Positions 27,268 to 37,919 of a DNA stretch of 64,000 nt are shown here, in pieces (the stretch's first letter is position 1; the number at the start of each line of letters is the position of its first letter). The notes beneath the pieces are model-generated. The model was not told where the DNA came from. It ran no database searches and saw nothing but the letters and a program-made list of their open reading frames with translations. Both the position numbers and the translations under genes were made by a program. The stretch comes from Lachnotalea glycerini (GTDB lineage: Bacteria; Bacillota; Clostridia; Lachnospirales; Lachnospiraceae): positions 582,678 to 646,677 of the forward strand of contig NZ_QICS01000001.1 of NCBI RefSeq assembly GCF_003201285.1, given 5' to 3'.

Positions 27268-30200
27268 CTATGATTCAAATTTATCCAATATATCATTTAA
27301 AGAAATATTTCCCTCTTCAAAATCATCTAATAAATTATCTATATTATTATCTTCAAATTTTTCTTGCTCTTTTTCTTCTATTTTAGTATGTATTTCTGTT
27401 TTACCTGAAACATATTCTGAGAAAGATGCAATCGTTGAATAAGAAAAAACATCTGTAATATCTGTGATACCCGGATATAATTCTTCCATTTTATTTGAAA
27501 TTTGTAATGCCAATATAGAGTCACCGCCTATAGAATTAAAGTTATCAAAAATATTTACTTCTTCAATATCCAATGTTTTACACCAAATTTCTGCAACCTT
27601 TCTTTCAATTTCAGTATATTCTTCTCCTCTGCCTCTTAATGTTATATTTGATATAATTTCTTTTATACTTGCATTATTTTTACGTTCTTTGTGTACTTGA
27701 ATATTATTAACCTTTTCTAATAATTCATCTGATAAATTAATAGATAAATAATTTTTATTATTGGCCAATACATCATAATTAATATCTGCTGGTATTACTT
27801 TTAAAATATCTGATTTTAATATTTCATCAAAAGCTTCTATTCCCTTATTTATATCAATTTCTTTAAATATATTGTTTTCATTATTGAAACTGTAATCTGC
27901 TGCCATTCCAATTTCTTTCCATGCCGGCCAGTTAATAACTTTCGTTTGCTTGCCCATTTTATTTCTATAATCATTAAAACTATCTAAGAATGCATTCGCT
28001 GCTGTATAATCACTTTGTCCTGCCCCAGCCAGAATTGATGCCACGGATGAAAAATTAATAAAAAAATCAACATTCAGATCTTCTGTTAATTTATCTAATA
28101 AAATAATTCCGTGAATTTTAGGTTTTATTACACTATCAAATACATATCTTGACTTGTTCATTATAAACCCATCACCAGCAACCCCCGCTGCTCCTACGAT
28201 TCCATCAATATTTCCAAACTTATTCTTTATGTCATCAATAACTTTTGATAGCTGATCTTCGTCTGAAATATCTACATTATATGAATAAACATTACTTCCC
28301 AACTCTTCTATTTTCCTTATTTTATCTAGCTTACTAACTAATGATTTTTCTTTATTATCCGTTATAATATCATCCCAATATTTGCGTTCAGGTAATTTTG
28401 ACCTATTTAGTAAAACCAAATTTACTTTGTTCTCATTCGCAAGATATTTTGATACCTCTAGTCCTAAAGCACCTGTTCCACCCGCAATAACATAAGTTCC
28501 ATTTTCCTTTATTTTTATTTCATTATAACTGATCTCTTCTAGACTGTACTTCTTAAGCTGTTCCATATATCTTACATTACCTCTATATGCCACCACCTTA
28601 TCAAATGAATTCTTTATTTCAACGACTACCTTGCTAGAATCAGTTTCATCATCAAGATCGATACACTTAGTAGCATACTTTGCATGTTCTTCTGAGATTA
28701 CTTTTGTAATACCTATTAATGCATTGTTTTCCGGACATATTACTTTTTCACTGCCATCCACAGAATTAGCATATTTACTTACTACATAAATGCCGATGTT
28801 ATCTGAAATCTTATTGTTTATTAATGCTTTTGTTATATTGAATAAACTATATAATCCATCCTCTAGTTTTTCATCTGTTCGGTTATCCTCATTAGGAGAA
28901 TCACACCCGAAACAATGAACTATTTTCGTTATACTACTATCCTTAAGTTCTTTAAATAATGTAATATATTCATTAAGACTATTCCCTAATCTATATTCAT
29001 TATCAGATACTTTCTCATATCTATCACCTTTTTTAACGTCTATCGTAACTGCGCCTTGTAACTTTAATATTGATTTTATCTCTTTACCAATACCTTTATT
29101 GTCTTCAAATATTAAAATCTTCTCTGAACTAATTGATTTACTTTCATCCTTTATCGGACTTTCTATCCATACCTTTTTAAAATAAGGAACTTTGTTACTA
29201 TTTTTATTTAAAAATGTATTTTGTTCTGTAACATTCATTTTCTTAATTGAATATGAATTAATTTCGGATATAATATCCCCGTCTTCATTAAATAGTACAA
29301 CATCAAAAGTTGCAGTTTCTGGATTTACAACTTCAGGATTTTTTCTTATTATATGACTATATAGCCTTTTACCAGTTTTTCTATATATTTTTATACTTTT
29401 ATATACAAAAGGTAAATATGCTCCCTGCAAAACGCTTATCTCGTTATTGATAGCATTATCAATCAATGCTGGGTGCAAATAATAATCATCTAAATCTGCA
29501 GCGTATAAATCTGGCAATTCTTGAGTGATCAATACCTCTGCAATATATCTTTCATCTCCATAAACATTGATAGTATTTTGCCATCTTTTACCAAAAACAA
29601 AATATTCTGATGCCATGTTTTCAATATTTCTCATTTCTGTTTTATAATATTTTCCATCTTCGTTTTGATATAACAAAAGATGTAATTTATCCCGTAACTC
29701 TTTCAACTCATATTTTCTATTCTCTTTCTCTATCTTTGAACCATTTCCTTTGGCATGAATTGTCCAAATTCCATCAACATTCTTACTGCAAATTGAAAAC
29801 TTAACTCCCTCATCCGTTTTTTCGAGAATAGTCTGCACTTTAAGAGATTCATTCTCTTTTATTGATATTGGAGATAAAAATACCAAATCTTTTAACTCAA
29901 TACTTTCCGTATCAAAGTATCTTGAGCATACTTCTCTTGCCATTTCTATATAACTTGTGCCAGGAACAACACTTACACCTAAAAAAATATGTTCTGCTAA
30001 AATCCAATGTCTGGAAGGACTAAATTCAGTTTCATAAATCACAGTATTCATTGAATCTGCTAATAATCGGTCAAACAATGGATGATCTATATTTCTATCC
30101 ACCTCTTTTGTAACCTCAATTTCAAAAGTTTTCTTTTTAGCACAGCAATACTTATCATCATAAGCATAAGTTGGTAACGAAACCCTTCTATATTTATGAT

Positions 30201-32097
30201 CTGAATAATAATCTTTGAAGTTTATGTCGGCTCCTTGTACATATAACGTACCTATATTTTCTAAATCATCCTTCTTCTTTTTAATATTTGAACGTAGCAT
30301 CTTGGTTAATTCATATCTTTGATTTTCAGTTATTTCGTTCTCTTCCATGATACCTACGTTATTAACAACTTTATGGTATCCATAAAATACATTTTTTTCG
30401 TTTCTATTTTTACCACTTATTAAGTTATTATATGCAAATTCTATCCTGCTTTTTAAACTCTCTTTATCCATACATATTACAGCTAATCTATAGTTATAAT
30501 GACCTCTTCCAGTATTTGCTGTGTAACATATATCATCAATTGAAACATCTAAATCTTTTTCTAAATATTCAATATATTTATTGCATAATTCTTTGATTGA
30601 GCTTTCACTTTTCGCTGAAAGTAGAAATATCTTTTCCGTTTTATCACTATTTACCCTAGTTCTTTTAGGTGCTTCTTCTAGTACTAAGTGACAATTCGTT
30701 CCACTAAACCCAAATGAATTAATACATGCTCTACGCACTCCCATATCTACTTTCCATTCTTTTAGTGAATCATTTAAATATACTGGAGAATTTACAAAAT
30801 CTATATAAGGATTTACTTCCATAAAATTAATACTTGGTGGTAATAGTTTATTCTTCATAGCATAAATTATTTTTATTACCCCTGCTAACCCTGATGCAGC
30901 TACAGTATGTCCAATGTTAGCTTTTGTTGAACCGATTGCACAAAATTGCTTTTTATCTGTAAATCTTCTAAATGCATTTGTCAAACCCTTTATCTCAATT
31001 GGATCACCTAAAATTGTTCCTGTTCCATGCGCTTCAAAATAGGAAATGGTTTCCGGATTTATTTCACCATCTTCCCATGCCTTACTTATAACTTCCTCTT
31101 GAGCACGTGCATCAGGAGCTGTTATTCCATTAGATGCTCCATCATTATTAGTGGAACTTCCTTTCATAACAGCATGTATATTATCTCCATCCCTAATTGC
31201 AGTTTCTAAGTCCTTTACTATTACAGATATAACACCTTCACTCCACACAGTACCATTAGCACTCTTATCAAAAGTTCTGACATTACCATCTTTCGATTCA
31301 ACCATGCTTAAACTTAGCTTAGAATCCGATATTTCTGCCATATATTGAATTTGTAACCCACCAACGATTGCCATATCACATTCACCATTGCTTATTGCCT
31401 TAGATGCCATATGCAACGATACCAGTCCTGAAGAACATGCTGTATCTACAATCATGCTTGGTCCTTTTAAATTATATAAATAAGATAACCGACTAGCTAA
31501 TATTGAGTTCCACGATCCAGTAACATGCATCACATCTGCTTCAGTTAAATATTTATAAAGACCTAATGTTGTATTATCTTTTCCTATGAAAACTCCTGTA
31601 TTAGTTCCATAAATTTTATCTCCACCATATCCTGCATCTTCAATTGACTCCCAAGCAACTTTTAACATCAACTTTTGCTCTGCACTCATGAACTTAGCTT
31701 CTTTAGGTGAAATTCCAAAAAATGAACTGTCAAATTGACTTATATCGTTTAAAAATCCGCCAATCGGTCTATTGTTAATAACATATTCCTCGGGCTCACC
31801 TTTTTCTACACCTGTTAGGAATTTATACAAGACATCATTAGAATATATATCTATCCATTCTTTTGTTCGATCCAAAGGAAAGTTATCTAAACAATTTCTT
31901 CCGTTCTTAATGTTATCCCAAAACTCCTCTGGATTATTTGCTCCAGGTAATCTACAAGCAAGCCCTATAATCGCCATATCTTTATACTTCTTTTTTTTAT
32001 TAGAATTTTTTAATTCAAGAAGCATTTTTTTTGCACTTTCCTTTGATAGATTTTTTTGAGATACCTGATTATATATATAATTTTCTACTTCTAGCAT
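27268..32097 (-). CDS. Trans-AT polyketide synthase module KS-DH-KR-ACP (second extension)
   Basis: About 1609 residues. Order: helical docking segment (YIYNQVSQKNLSKESAKKML), KS (about 40-490) with Cys in DTACSSG and both His in AHGTGT and NIGHT; DH with the intact motif EHIFLGVSVVPG (HxxxGxxxxP) and Asp in HPALIDNAIN; KR with GGTGALG, FSS and catalytic Tyr in QSDYTAAN; ACP with GGDS; acidic C-terminal tail (LLDDFEEGNISLNDILDKFES). No AT domain is present, so loading is in trans. Expected output is one alpha,beta-unsaturated two-carbon extension. The KR keeps the last Asp of the LDD-type motif (GVAGDGF), suggesting B-type reduction and a trans alkene. A GTG at 32109 overlaps the previous stop; the ATG at 32097 with AGGGGTG ahead is preferred. 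Confidence 0.92.
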   Translation of the reverse strand: MLEVENYIYNQVSQKNLSKESAKKMLLELKNSNKKKKYKDMAIIGLACRLPGANNPEEFWDNIKNGRNCLDNFPLDRTKEWIDIYSNDVLYKFLTGVEKGEPEEYVINNRPIGGFLNDISQFDSSFFGISPKEAKFMSAEQKLMLKVAWESIEDAGYGGDKIYGTNTGVFIGKDNTTLGLYKYLTEADVMHVTGSWNSILASRLSYLYNLKGPSMIVDTACSSGLVSLHMASKAISNGECDMAIVGGLQIQYMAEISDSKLSLSMVESKDGNVRTFDKSANGTVWSEGVISVIVKDLETAIRDGDNIHAVMKGSSTNNDGASNGITAPDARAQEEVISKAWEDGEINPETISYFEAHGTGTILGDPIEIKGLTNAFRRFTDKKQFCAIGSTKANIGHTVAASGLAGVIKIIYAMKNKLLPPSINFMEVNPYIDFVNSPVYLNDSLKEWKVDMGVRRACINSFGFSGTNCHLVLEEAPKRTRVNSDKTEKIFLLSAKSESSIKELCNKYIEYLEKDLDVSIDDICYTANTGRGHYNYRLAVICMDKESLKSRIEFAYNNLISGKNRNEKNVFYGYHKVVNNVGIMEENEITENQRYELTKMLRSNIKKKKDDLENIGTLYVQGADINFKDYYSDHKYRRVSLPTYAYDDKYCCAKKKTFEIEVTKEVDRNIDHPLFDRLLADSMNTVIYETEFSPSRHWILAEHIFLGVSVVPGTSYIEMAREVCSRYFDTESIELKDLVFLSPISIKENESLKVQTILEKTDEGVKFSICSKNVDGIWTIHAKGNGSKIEKENRKYELKELRDKLHLLLYQNEDGKYYKTEMRNIENMASEYFVFGKRWQNTINVYGDERYIAEVLITQELPDLYAADLDDYYLHPALIDNAINNEISVLQGAYLPFVYKSIKIYRKTGKRLYSHIIRKNPEVVNPETATFDVVLFNEDGDIISEINSYSIKKMNVTEQNTFLNKNSNKVPYFKKVWIESPIKDESKSISSEKILIFEDNKGIGKEIKSILKLQGAVTIDVKKGDRYEKVSDNEYRLGNSLNEYITLFKELKDSSITKIVHCFGCDSPNEDNRTDEKLEDGLYSLFNITKALINNKISDNIGIYVVSKYANSVDGSEKVICPENNALIGITKVISEEHAKYATKCIDLDDETDSSKVVVEIKNSFDKVVAYRGNVRYMEQLKKYSLEEISYNEIKIKENGTYVIAGGTGALGLEVSKYLANENKVNLVLLNRSKLPERKYWDDIITDNKEKSLVSKLDKIRKIEELGSNVYSYNVDISDEDQLSKVIDDIKNKFGNIDGIVGAAGVAGDGFIMNKSRYVFDSVIKPKIHGIILLDKLTEDLNVDFFINFSSVASILAGAGQSDYTAANAFLDSFNDYRNKMGKQTKVINWPAWKEIGMAADYSFNNENNIFKEIDINKGIEAFDEILKSDILKVIPADINYDVLANNKNYLSINLSDELLEKVNNIQVHKERKNNASIKEIISNITLRGRGEEYTEIERKVAEIWCKTLDIEEVNIFDNFNSIGGDSILALQISNKMEELYPGITDITDVFSYSTIASFSEYVSGKTEIHTKIEEKEQEKFEDNNIDNLLDDFEEGNISLNDILDKFES

Positions 32098-32105
32098 TTC
32101 TAATA

Positions 32106-35100
32106 TCACCCCTGCTTTTCTAATAAATTCTTTATTTCATCTACTTTAACAGTACCTTGTTCTAATTTATCCAATATATTATCTATTAAATCTTCCTCTT
32201 CATTAAAATCCGTTTTAATAGGTTCTTTTTGTCTTCTTATATTTTTTGCCATTTTGTCTACTGATGAATATGTATAAATATCAGACATATCAACCATATT
32301 GTCAAATTTGCTGTTTAATTCTCGTAATAATCTAATGGCTAAGATAGAATCTCCTCCTAATGTATTAAAATTATCGTTAACATCAATTTCTTCTAATTGC
32401 AAAACATTTGCCCATATTTTGGCAATCTCATTTTCTATCTCATCTATTTCTTCTTGATATTTTCCCCTAATAATTACGTCCTTTTGATTAGTATTTTTCT
32501 TTGGTTCCTTGTAGTTTCTAGGTAATCTTTTATTTATTTCATCAGATAAATTTAGATTTAATTTCTTTTTTAAGGAATTTGCCAAACCTATATTTAATTC
32601 ACCTGGTATTACAGTAGAAACGTTAAAACTTATTATTTCATCCAATGCTCTTATTGCATCTACATTTTTAATTGCCTTAAATAAAGCTTTACTTGTATCT
32701 ACCCCATATCTAACAGCCATTCCAACATCTCTCCATGCAGGCCATCCTATTGCTATATAATTTTTACCCTCTGCTCTACGTCTTTCTGCAAAGCAATTCA
32801 AATAAAAATTAGCTGCTGTATAATCTGACTGTCCTATTTCTGCTGTTAAAGCCGTGGTTGAGGACATAATAATAAAAAAATCTAAATTTTGATCTTGTAA
32901 TAACTGGTCTAATATCCAAGTTCCATGTACTTTTGCTTTTAAAACGTTATGAAACGTTTCTAAACTCTTATTAATAATTAATCCATCTCCAGCATTTCCA
33001 GCGCAATTGATAACACCATTAATTTTTTTATACTTTTTCTTTATTTGATTAATGATTTCTTTCATATCTTCATAATGAGAAAGATTACATTTATATATCG
33101 CTAACTTAGAATTATACTCTTTACTAATTTCTTTCACCAAATTATAACTTATCTGATCGGCTTCCTTTATCACTCCATTTCTTGATATCAGTACAATATT
33201 TTTAGCCCCTTTAGCTATTAAATACTTACAAACTTCTAGCCCTATACTTCCGGTTCCACCAGGAATAATATAAACACCATCTCCTTTTAGGTTAATCTTA
33301 AACTTATCCTTGTTATCGATTGAAATATTTCTCAATTCTTCTATATACCTTACATTATTTCTAAAGTAGACTATATTTTCCTCTGCTTCTTTATCCATTT
33401 CATACAGTACATGCCTTATATTAGTAAATTCATCAATATCTATTGTTTTACATGACACATTATAAAATTCTTTATTCATTACTTTTCCAATACCGTATGC
33501 TGTTGTACTATCAGGATATAGCTTTTTGTTACCTAAAATAACGATTGATAATTTATCATTAATGTGACTTTTGAAAATAGCCTTTGATAATTTAAATAAA
33601 TTAATAACGCTGTCTTCTTGCACCTGCTCAAATTCATCTATATTTTTTATGTCTGATTGAGCGCTAAATGCACCTAAATGAATCACTCTCCTGATTGACT
33701 TTGTTGTCAAAATATTGCTCAAATCATTGATAGATATATTCGTATTTACCAATGTATATTTAACATTATTTTCTAATAATGCTTTTTCAACCTCTCTGGA
33801 TATTTCATTATCATTTTTGATAACTAATACATTATCTGTGTAGAATAATTTTTTATTTTCTAAAGGCTTTGCTCTTAGCTGAAGATTAAAATACTCAATT
33901 TTACTTTTTTCAATTACCTCCTTATTTACTTTTTTTATAGAGTAATGATTGATATCCATCAATAAATTACCCTTTATATCTACGAGTTTCACATCAAATG
34001 TAAGTATTTCATCACTTTGGTCAAGATCATTTTTTAATTCAATATAGCTATATAATTGTCTTGTTAACTTACTGTATATTTTTATGTCCTCATACCTAAA
34101 TGGCAGAAAGTTCCCTTCAATATATTGTTCTTTTCCTAAATTAGCTGCACAATCTAGCATTGCTGGATGTAATTCAAAATTTTTAAAATCTTCTGCAAAG
34201 CTTTCTTTTAACTCTATATACGCTAAAATATAGTTTTTGTTGTAATATATTTTCCTAATATTATTCCATCTAGGACCAGTAGAAACAAAGCCTTCTCTGT
34301 AATCTTCATCACTTACATCAATAACTTTTTCAGCATTTTTTATAAAAGAATCAATATTGATTGAGCTGCCATTATCACTTTTCATATCCTCAATTTGACA
34401 GTTTGCATGTTCGATCCAAATACCGTTTGACTTACTGCATACCACAATTTCATTGCTATTTTTATTGAATCTTATTTGTAAGACCTTATCTTCTTCTTCC
34501 TCAAATGATAACGTTTTTTCAAAAAATAATTCTTTAATTTCGACTTTCTTATTATAATATCGTTTAAATAAATTACTTATTATTTCAATATATGCAGTAC
34601 CAGGTAACACTTTATAACCGTCCACTTTATGTTCATTAACAACCCATTGATTACTAAATATTTTAAGCGAATAAATTTCTAAATCATAGGATTCTACTAA
34701 TAATTTAATATCAAAAGAGTCAACATATTGTAAAGCTGAATAAAATACTTCATTATAAGGATACACCGGAGCACTGATTCTACAATAATCATAAGTAGAA
34801 TAATAGTCTTCCCAATCTATAAAAGCTCCCTTTATGTATAAGTCACATATAGAATTTAAATTTTTGTCATTCGTTAAAACCTTTTTGGCTTTTAAATCCA
34901 ATTGTGATTTTTCTTTTAACGATATCTCTTTGCTGTCCATTTTTATTACACTATTGTCAATTATTTTAAATTTACCTATATATACTCCATCTTTTTTGTT
35001 ACTGTCTTTATGACTGTTTACATACTCTAATTTTCTTAATAGTTCATCTCTATTCGAAAAGATAATTAAACATCTATATTCGAAATGGGCTCGTCCTGTA

Positions 35101-36629
35101 TTACATGTAAAGCAATAATCATCTAAATTTATAAATTTGTTTTCCTTTATAAAATCCATATGATTTTTTATATATCGATTAAAACTTTTTTCGTTTCTAG
35201 CAGAGATAGATATAACTTTTGTACTACTATCCTCTTTTTTAGACTCTATATGTGGAGCTTCTTCTATTAGTATCTGACAGTTTGTTCCACTCAATCCAAA
35301 GGAGCTTATTACTGCTTTGTTTAATTTTTGATTCTTATCTATATTAGTTAACTCAGCAGGGATATAAAAGGGTGAATTTATTAAATCTATCTCTCTATTT
35401 ATTTTCTTAAAATGTAAGTGTGGTGGCAAAATCTTATTTTTCAAACATAGAACAGCCTTAGCTACTCCTACTGCACCTGCTGCGCAGTCTAAATGTCCAA
35501 TGTTAGTTTTTACAGAACTTATAGCACAAAATTGCTTTCTATTTGTATATTTTCTGAATGCATTTGTCAATGCCGTTACCTCAATTGGATCCCCTAATTT
35601 TGTTCCAGTGCCATGTGCCTCTACAAAAGTTATTTCTTCTGGATTCACACCTGTATTCTTTAGTAAATTTGTCATTAAATCTTCTTGTGCTTTTGGACTA
35701 GGAGCTGTGATTCCTATAGATTTGCCATCTTGATTATTAGCCCATCCTTTTATTACTGCATATATATTATCTTTATCCTTTAATGCCTTGTCTAACGGCT
35801 TTAATAAAAACGCTACTGCACCTTCACCAATTCCTGTTCCTGAAGCTGAATCATCAAAAGTTCTAGCTATGTTATCTGGTGATTGAACTTTTATCTCCCA
35901 ATCATCATCCTTAATTGGAGATTGTATAATTTTTACTCCACCTGCAATTGCCATTTCACATTCATTGTTTAATATATGTATACAAGCTTCTTTTATAGCT
36001 ATTAAAGATGATGAACATGCTGTATCAAACGTTATACTTGGTCCTTTCAAATCTAAAAAATAAGATATTCTACCAGATATTATGGATCTTATATTCCCCA
36101 CTAAAGATAAACCATATGATGATGGGTCATTTAATAATATATTATGTTTATAATTTTCAAAAAAATCATCACTATATCCTAAAAAAACTCCTGTATTCGT
36201 TCCTTTCAGCTTATCTCCACCATATCCGGCATCCTCAATTGTATGATATGCAACTTCAATAAATTTTCTTTGATTTGGATCCATTAGACTTGCTTCTCTG
36301 GGTGATATAGAAAATAAATCATTATCGAAAGAATATATATCACTCATATATGCTCCTGGAAAACACGTTGCATCATCTTTTAATATATTATATTTCTTTG
36401 AATACTCTATATAGTTATTATTACTTTTTTTTCTTTCATCATTTAAATTATCTATAAAACTAGTTCCATTTAATAAGTTTATCCAAAACTCATTCATATC
36501 TTTCGAATTTCCTACTATTCCAGACATTCCTATTATAGCAACATCATTTTTTTTGGAACTTCTCTCCTGTTTCTTTTCTTGTTCTATATCTCCTATTTGT
36601 TTACCATTGAACTCCAATAATTTTGCCAT
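32106..36629 (-). CDS. Trans-AT polyketide synthase module KS-DH-KR-ACP (first extension)
   Basis: 1507 residues. KS (about 28-460) has C205 in DTACSSS, H339 in EAHGTGT and H379 in NIGHL. DH (about 640-900) has EHKVDGYKVLPG with H667 and P676, and the catalytic Asp D826 in HPAMLDCAAN, where Asn replaces the usual Gln/His four residues on. KR (about 1115-1330) has PGGTGSIG, S1257 and Y1270 in QSDYTAAN. A carrier domain follows (LGGDSI), then an acidic tail (LIDNILDKLEQGTVKVDEI) like that of the next PKS. No AT is present. This module would extend the aminoacyl (Gly) chain by two carbons and leave a double bond. It lacks the N-terminal docking helix seen on the two following megasynthases, fitting with a partner of NRPS type. 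It starts 20 bp after AT-1. Confidence 0.92.
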   Translation of the reverse strand: MAKLLEFNGKQIGDIEQEKKQERSSKKNDVAIIGMSGIVGNSKDMNEFWINLLNGTSFIDNLNDERKKSNNNYIEYSKKYNILKDDATCFPGAYMSDIYSFDNDLFSISPREASLMDPNQRKFIEVAYHTIEDAGYGGDKLKGTNTGVFLGYSDDFFENYKHNILLNDPSSYGLSLVGNIRSIISGRISYFLDLKGPSITFDTACSSSLIAIKEACIHILNNECEMAIAGGVKIIQSPIKDDDWEIKVQSPDNIARTFDDSASGTGIGEGAVAFLLKPLDKALKDKDNIYAVIKGWANNQDGKSIGITAPSPKAQEDLMTNLLKNTGVNPEEITFVEAHGTGTKLGDPIEVTALTNAFRKYTNRKQFCAISSVKTNIGHLDCAAGAVGVAKAVLCLKNKILPPHLHFKKINREIDLINSPFYIPAELTNIDKNQKLNKAVISSFGLSGTNCQILIEEAPHIESKKEDSSTKVISISARNEKSFNRYIKNHMDFIKENKFINLDDYCFTCNTGRAHFEYRCLIIFSNRDELLRKLEYVNSHKDSNKKDGVYIGKFKIIDNSVIKMDSKEISLKEKSQLDLKAKKVLTNDKNLNSICDLYIKGAFIDWEDYYSTYDYCRISAPVYPYNEVFYSALQYVDSFDIKLLVESYDLEIYSLKIFSNQWVVNEHKVDGYKVLPGTAYIEIISNLFKRYYNKKVEIKELFFEKTLSFEEEEDKVLQIRFNKNSNEIVVCSKSNGIWIEHANCQIEDMKSDNGSSINIDSFIKNAEKVIDVSDEDYREGFVSTGPRWNNIRKIYYNKNYILAYIELKESFAEDFKNFELHPAMLDCAANLGKEQYIEGNFLPFRYEDIKIYSKLTRQLYSYIELKNDLDQSDEILTFDVKLVDIKGNLLMDINHYSIKKVNKEVIEKSKIEYFNLQLRAKPLENKKLFYTDNVLVIKNDNEISREVEKALLENNVKYTLVNTNISINDLSNILTTKSIRRVIHLGAFSAQSDIKNIDEFEQVQEDSVINLFKLSKAIFKSHINDKLSIVILGNKKLYPDSTTAYGIGKVMNKEFYNVSCKTIDIDEFTNIRHVLYEMDKEAEENIVYFRNNVRYIEELRNISIDNKDKFKINLKGDGVYIIPGGTGSIGLEVCKYLIAKGAKNIVLISRNGVIKEADQISYNLVKEISKEYNSKLAIYKCNLSHYEDMKEIINQIKKKYKKINGVINCAGNAGDGLIINKSLETFHNVLKAKVHGTWILDQLLQDQNLDFFIIMSSTTALTAEIGQSDYTAANFYLNCFAERRRAEGKNYIAIGWPAWRDVGMAVRYGVDTSKALFKAIKNVDAIRALDEIISFNVSTVIPGELNIGLANSLKKKLNLNLSDEINKRLPRNYKEPKKNTNQKDVIIRGKYQEEIDEIENEIAKIWANVLQLEEIDVNDNFNTLGGDSILAIRLLRELNSKFDNMVDMSDIYTYSSVDKMAKNIRRQKEPIKTDFNEEEDLIDNILDKLEQGTVKVDEIKNLLEKQG

Positions 36630-36649
36630 AATTTTAATTCCCCCAATAA

Positions 36650-37909
36650 TTATTGAAATTTTGCATTAACATAATATGATAACAATCCTTTTAAATCAGT
36701 TTCTAAAAGTAATTGATTAAATCTCTCTTTTTGAACACTTATTTCTGTTTTTTTCGTATCAAAAATTTCTTTTAATAAATCTAAAGCTTCTTTCATCTCT
36801 TCTACGCTGATTTCTCTTTCTGACGCTTTTAAATCAGTGTTCATTTTCTGCAATTTCTTATAAGGATTCACGACACCAGCATCATATTCATCATTATTAA
36901 AATTGTTATTTTTTGTACAAACAACATTAGCTAAAATTCTTTCAACAAAATCATCTTTCGTTAAATATTTTGAATTAGGATAAATTTGTTCTATGACAGC
37001 TTTTATGTCATTTTCTTTTTCAAACTTGAATATTGGGAATTTTGTATCATCTTTCTTCGATAAATTAGTCAAAACATTTTTAGGAGCCATTTCTATAGCT
37101 TGACCACTATATTTTTTAATTTTTTCTATTATTTCTAACCATCGTACTGGTGAGTATATTTGCCTCGATAATACATCTTTAATATCTGAAGCACTTTCGT
37201 AAAAATCTGCGGTTACATTTGACAATACCTTTCGATTCAAAGGTTTAAAATTATACTTTTCTAATTCTAGTTTAAACTTTTCACCGGCATTCTTCATATA
37301 TCTACTGTGAAATGCAGCACTAACTTCTAACAGCGTTGTCTTTGCTCCTAGCGCATCTAATTTATTTTTAGCTAATATAACTAAATCTTTGTTCCCTGAA
37401 ATTACTATTTGTTTCTTTGAGTTATAGTTTGATATAGCTATACTATCTGTTTCATTCGATAATTCTATACATATTTCTTTTACTATGTCACTGTTTATTG
37501 ATGAAACTGCCGCCATTCCACCAATAGAGCCATTCATAGCCTCTGCCATTATTTCAGCTCGCTTTCTTACTATCTTAACTCCATGAAAGAAATCGATTGC
37601 ACCAGCAACCACTAATGCTGAAATTTCTCCCAGACTATGCCCTGCTAAAATCTTTGGTTCCATTCCTATTTCATTTTCAAATACTTTATAAGCTGCATAG
37701 CTGACAGTTAAAATTGTAACTTGTGCATTTCTTGTATCTTTTAGTTCTTCTTCATTTCCATTAAATATTAACTTTGTTATGTCTTTTTCTAATGCTTCAT
37801 TCGCCTCTTTGAAAATATTTTTTACATAATCATACTTATCATATAATTCTTTTCCCATACCTATATATTGAGAACCTTGACCTGGAAACACGATTGCTAA
37901 ATCCTTCAT
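36650..37909 (-). CDS. Free-standing malonyl acyltransferase of trans-AT PKS (AT-1)
   Basis: A 419-residue FabD-like acyltransferase supplying malonyl units in trans. GQGSQ at 11-15, S92 in GHSLG, R117 and H201 (AAFHS) are all at FabD positions, and the oxyanion region GMAAV is standard, so this is the better candidate for the main malonyl transferase. A C-terminal extension of about 110 residues (KNNNFNNDEYDAGVVNPYKK, then a helical KEALDLLKEIFDTKK stretch) is shared with AT-2 and appears typical of trans-acting ATs rather than FabD. The gene lies tightly between the Gly NRPS (10 bp) and the first PKS (20 bp), so it is in the same transcript. Confidence 0.92.
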   Translation of the reverse strand: MKDLAIVFPGQGSQYIGMGKELYDKYDYVKNIFKEANEALEKDITKLIFNGNEEELKDTRNAQVTILTVSYAAYKVFENEIGMEPKILAGHSLGEISALVVAGAIDFFHGVKIVRKRAEIMAEAMNGSIGGMAAVSSINSDIVKEICIELSNETDSIAISNYNSKKQIVISGNKDLVILAKNKLDALGAKTTLLEVSAAFHSRYMKNAGEKFKLELEKYNFKPLNRKVLSNVTADFYESASDIKDVLSRQIYSPVRWLEIIEKIKKYSGQAIEMAPKNVLTNLSKKDDTKFPIFKFEKENDIKAVIEQIYPNSKYLTKDDFVERILANVVCTKNNNFNNDEYDAGVVNPYKKLQKMNTDLKASEREISVEEMKEALDLLKEIFDTKKTEISVQKERFNQLLLETDLKGLLSYYVNAKFQ

Positions 37910-37919
37910 TTTAACCCCT

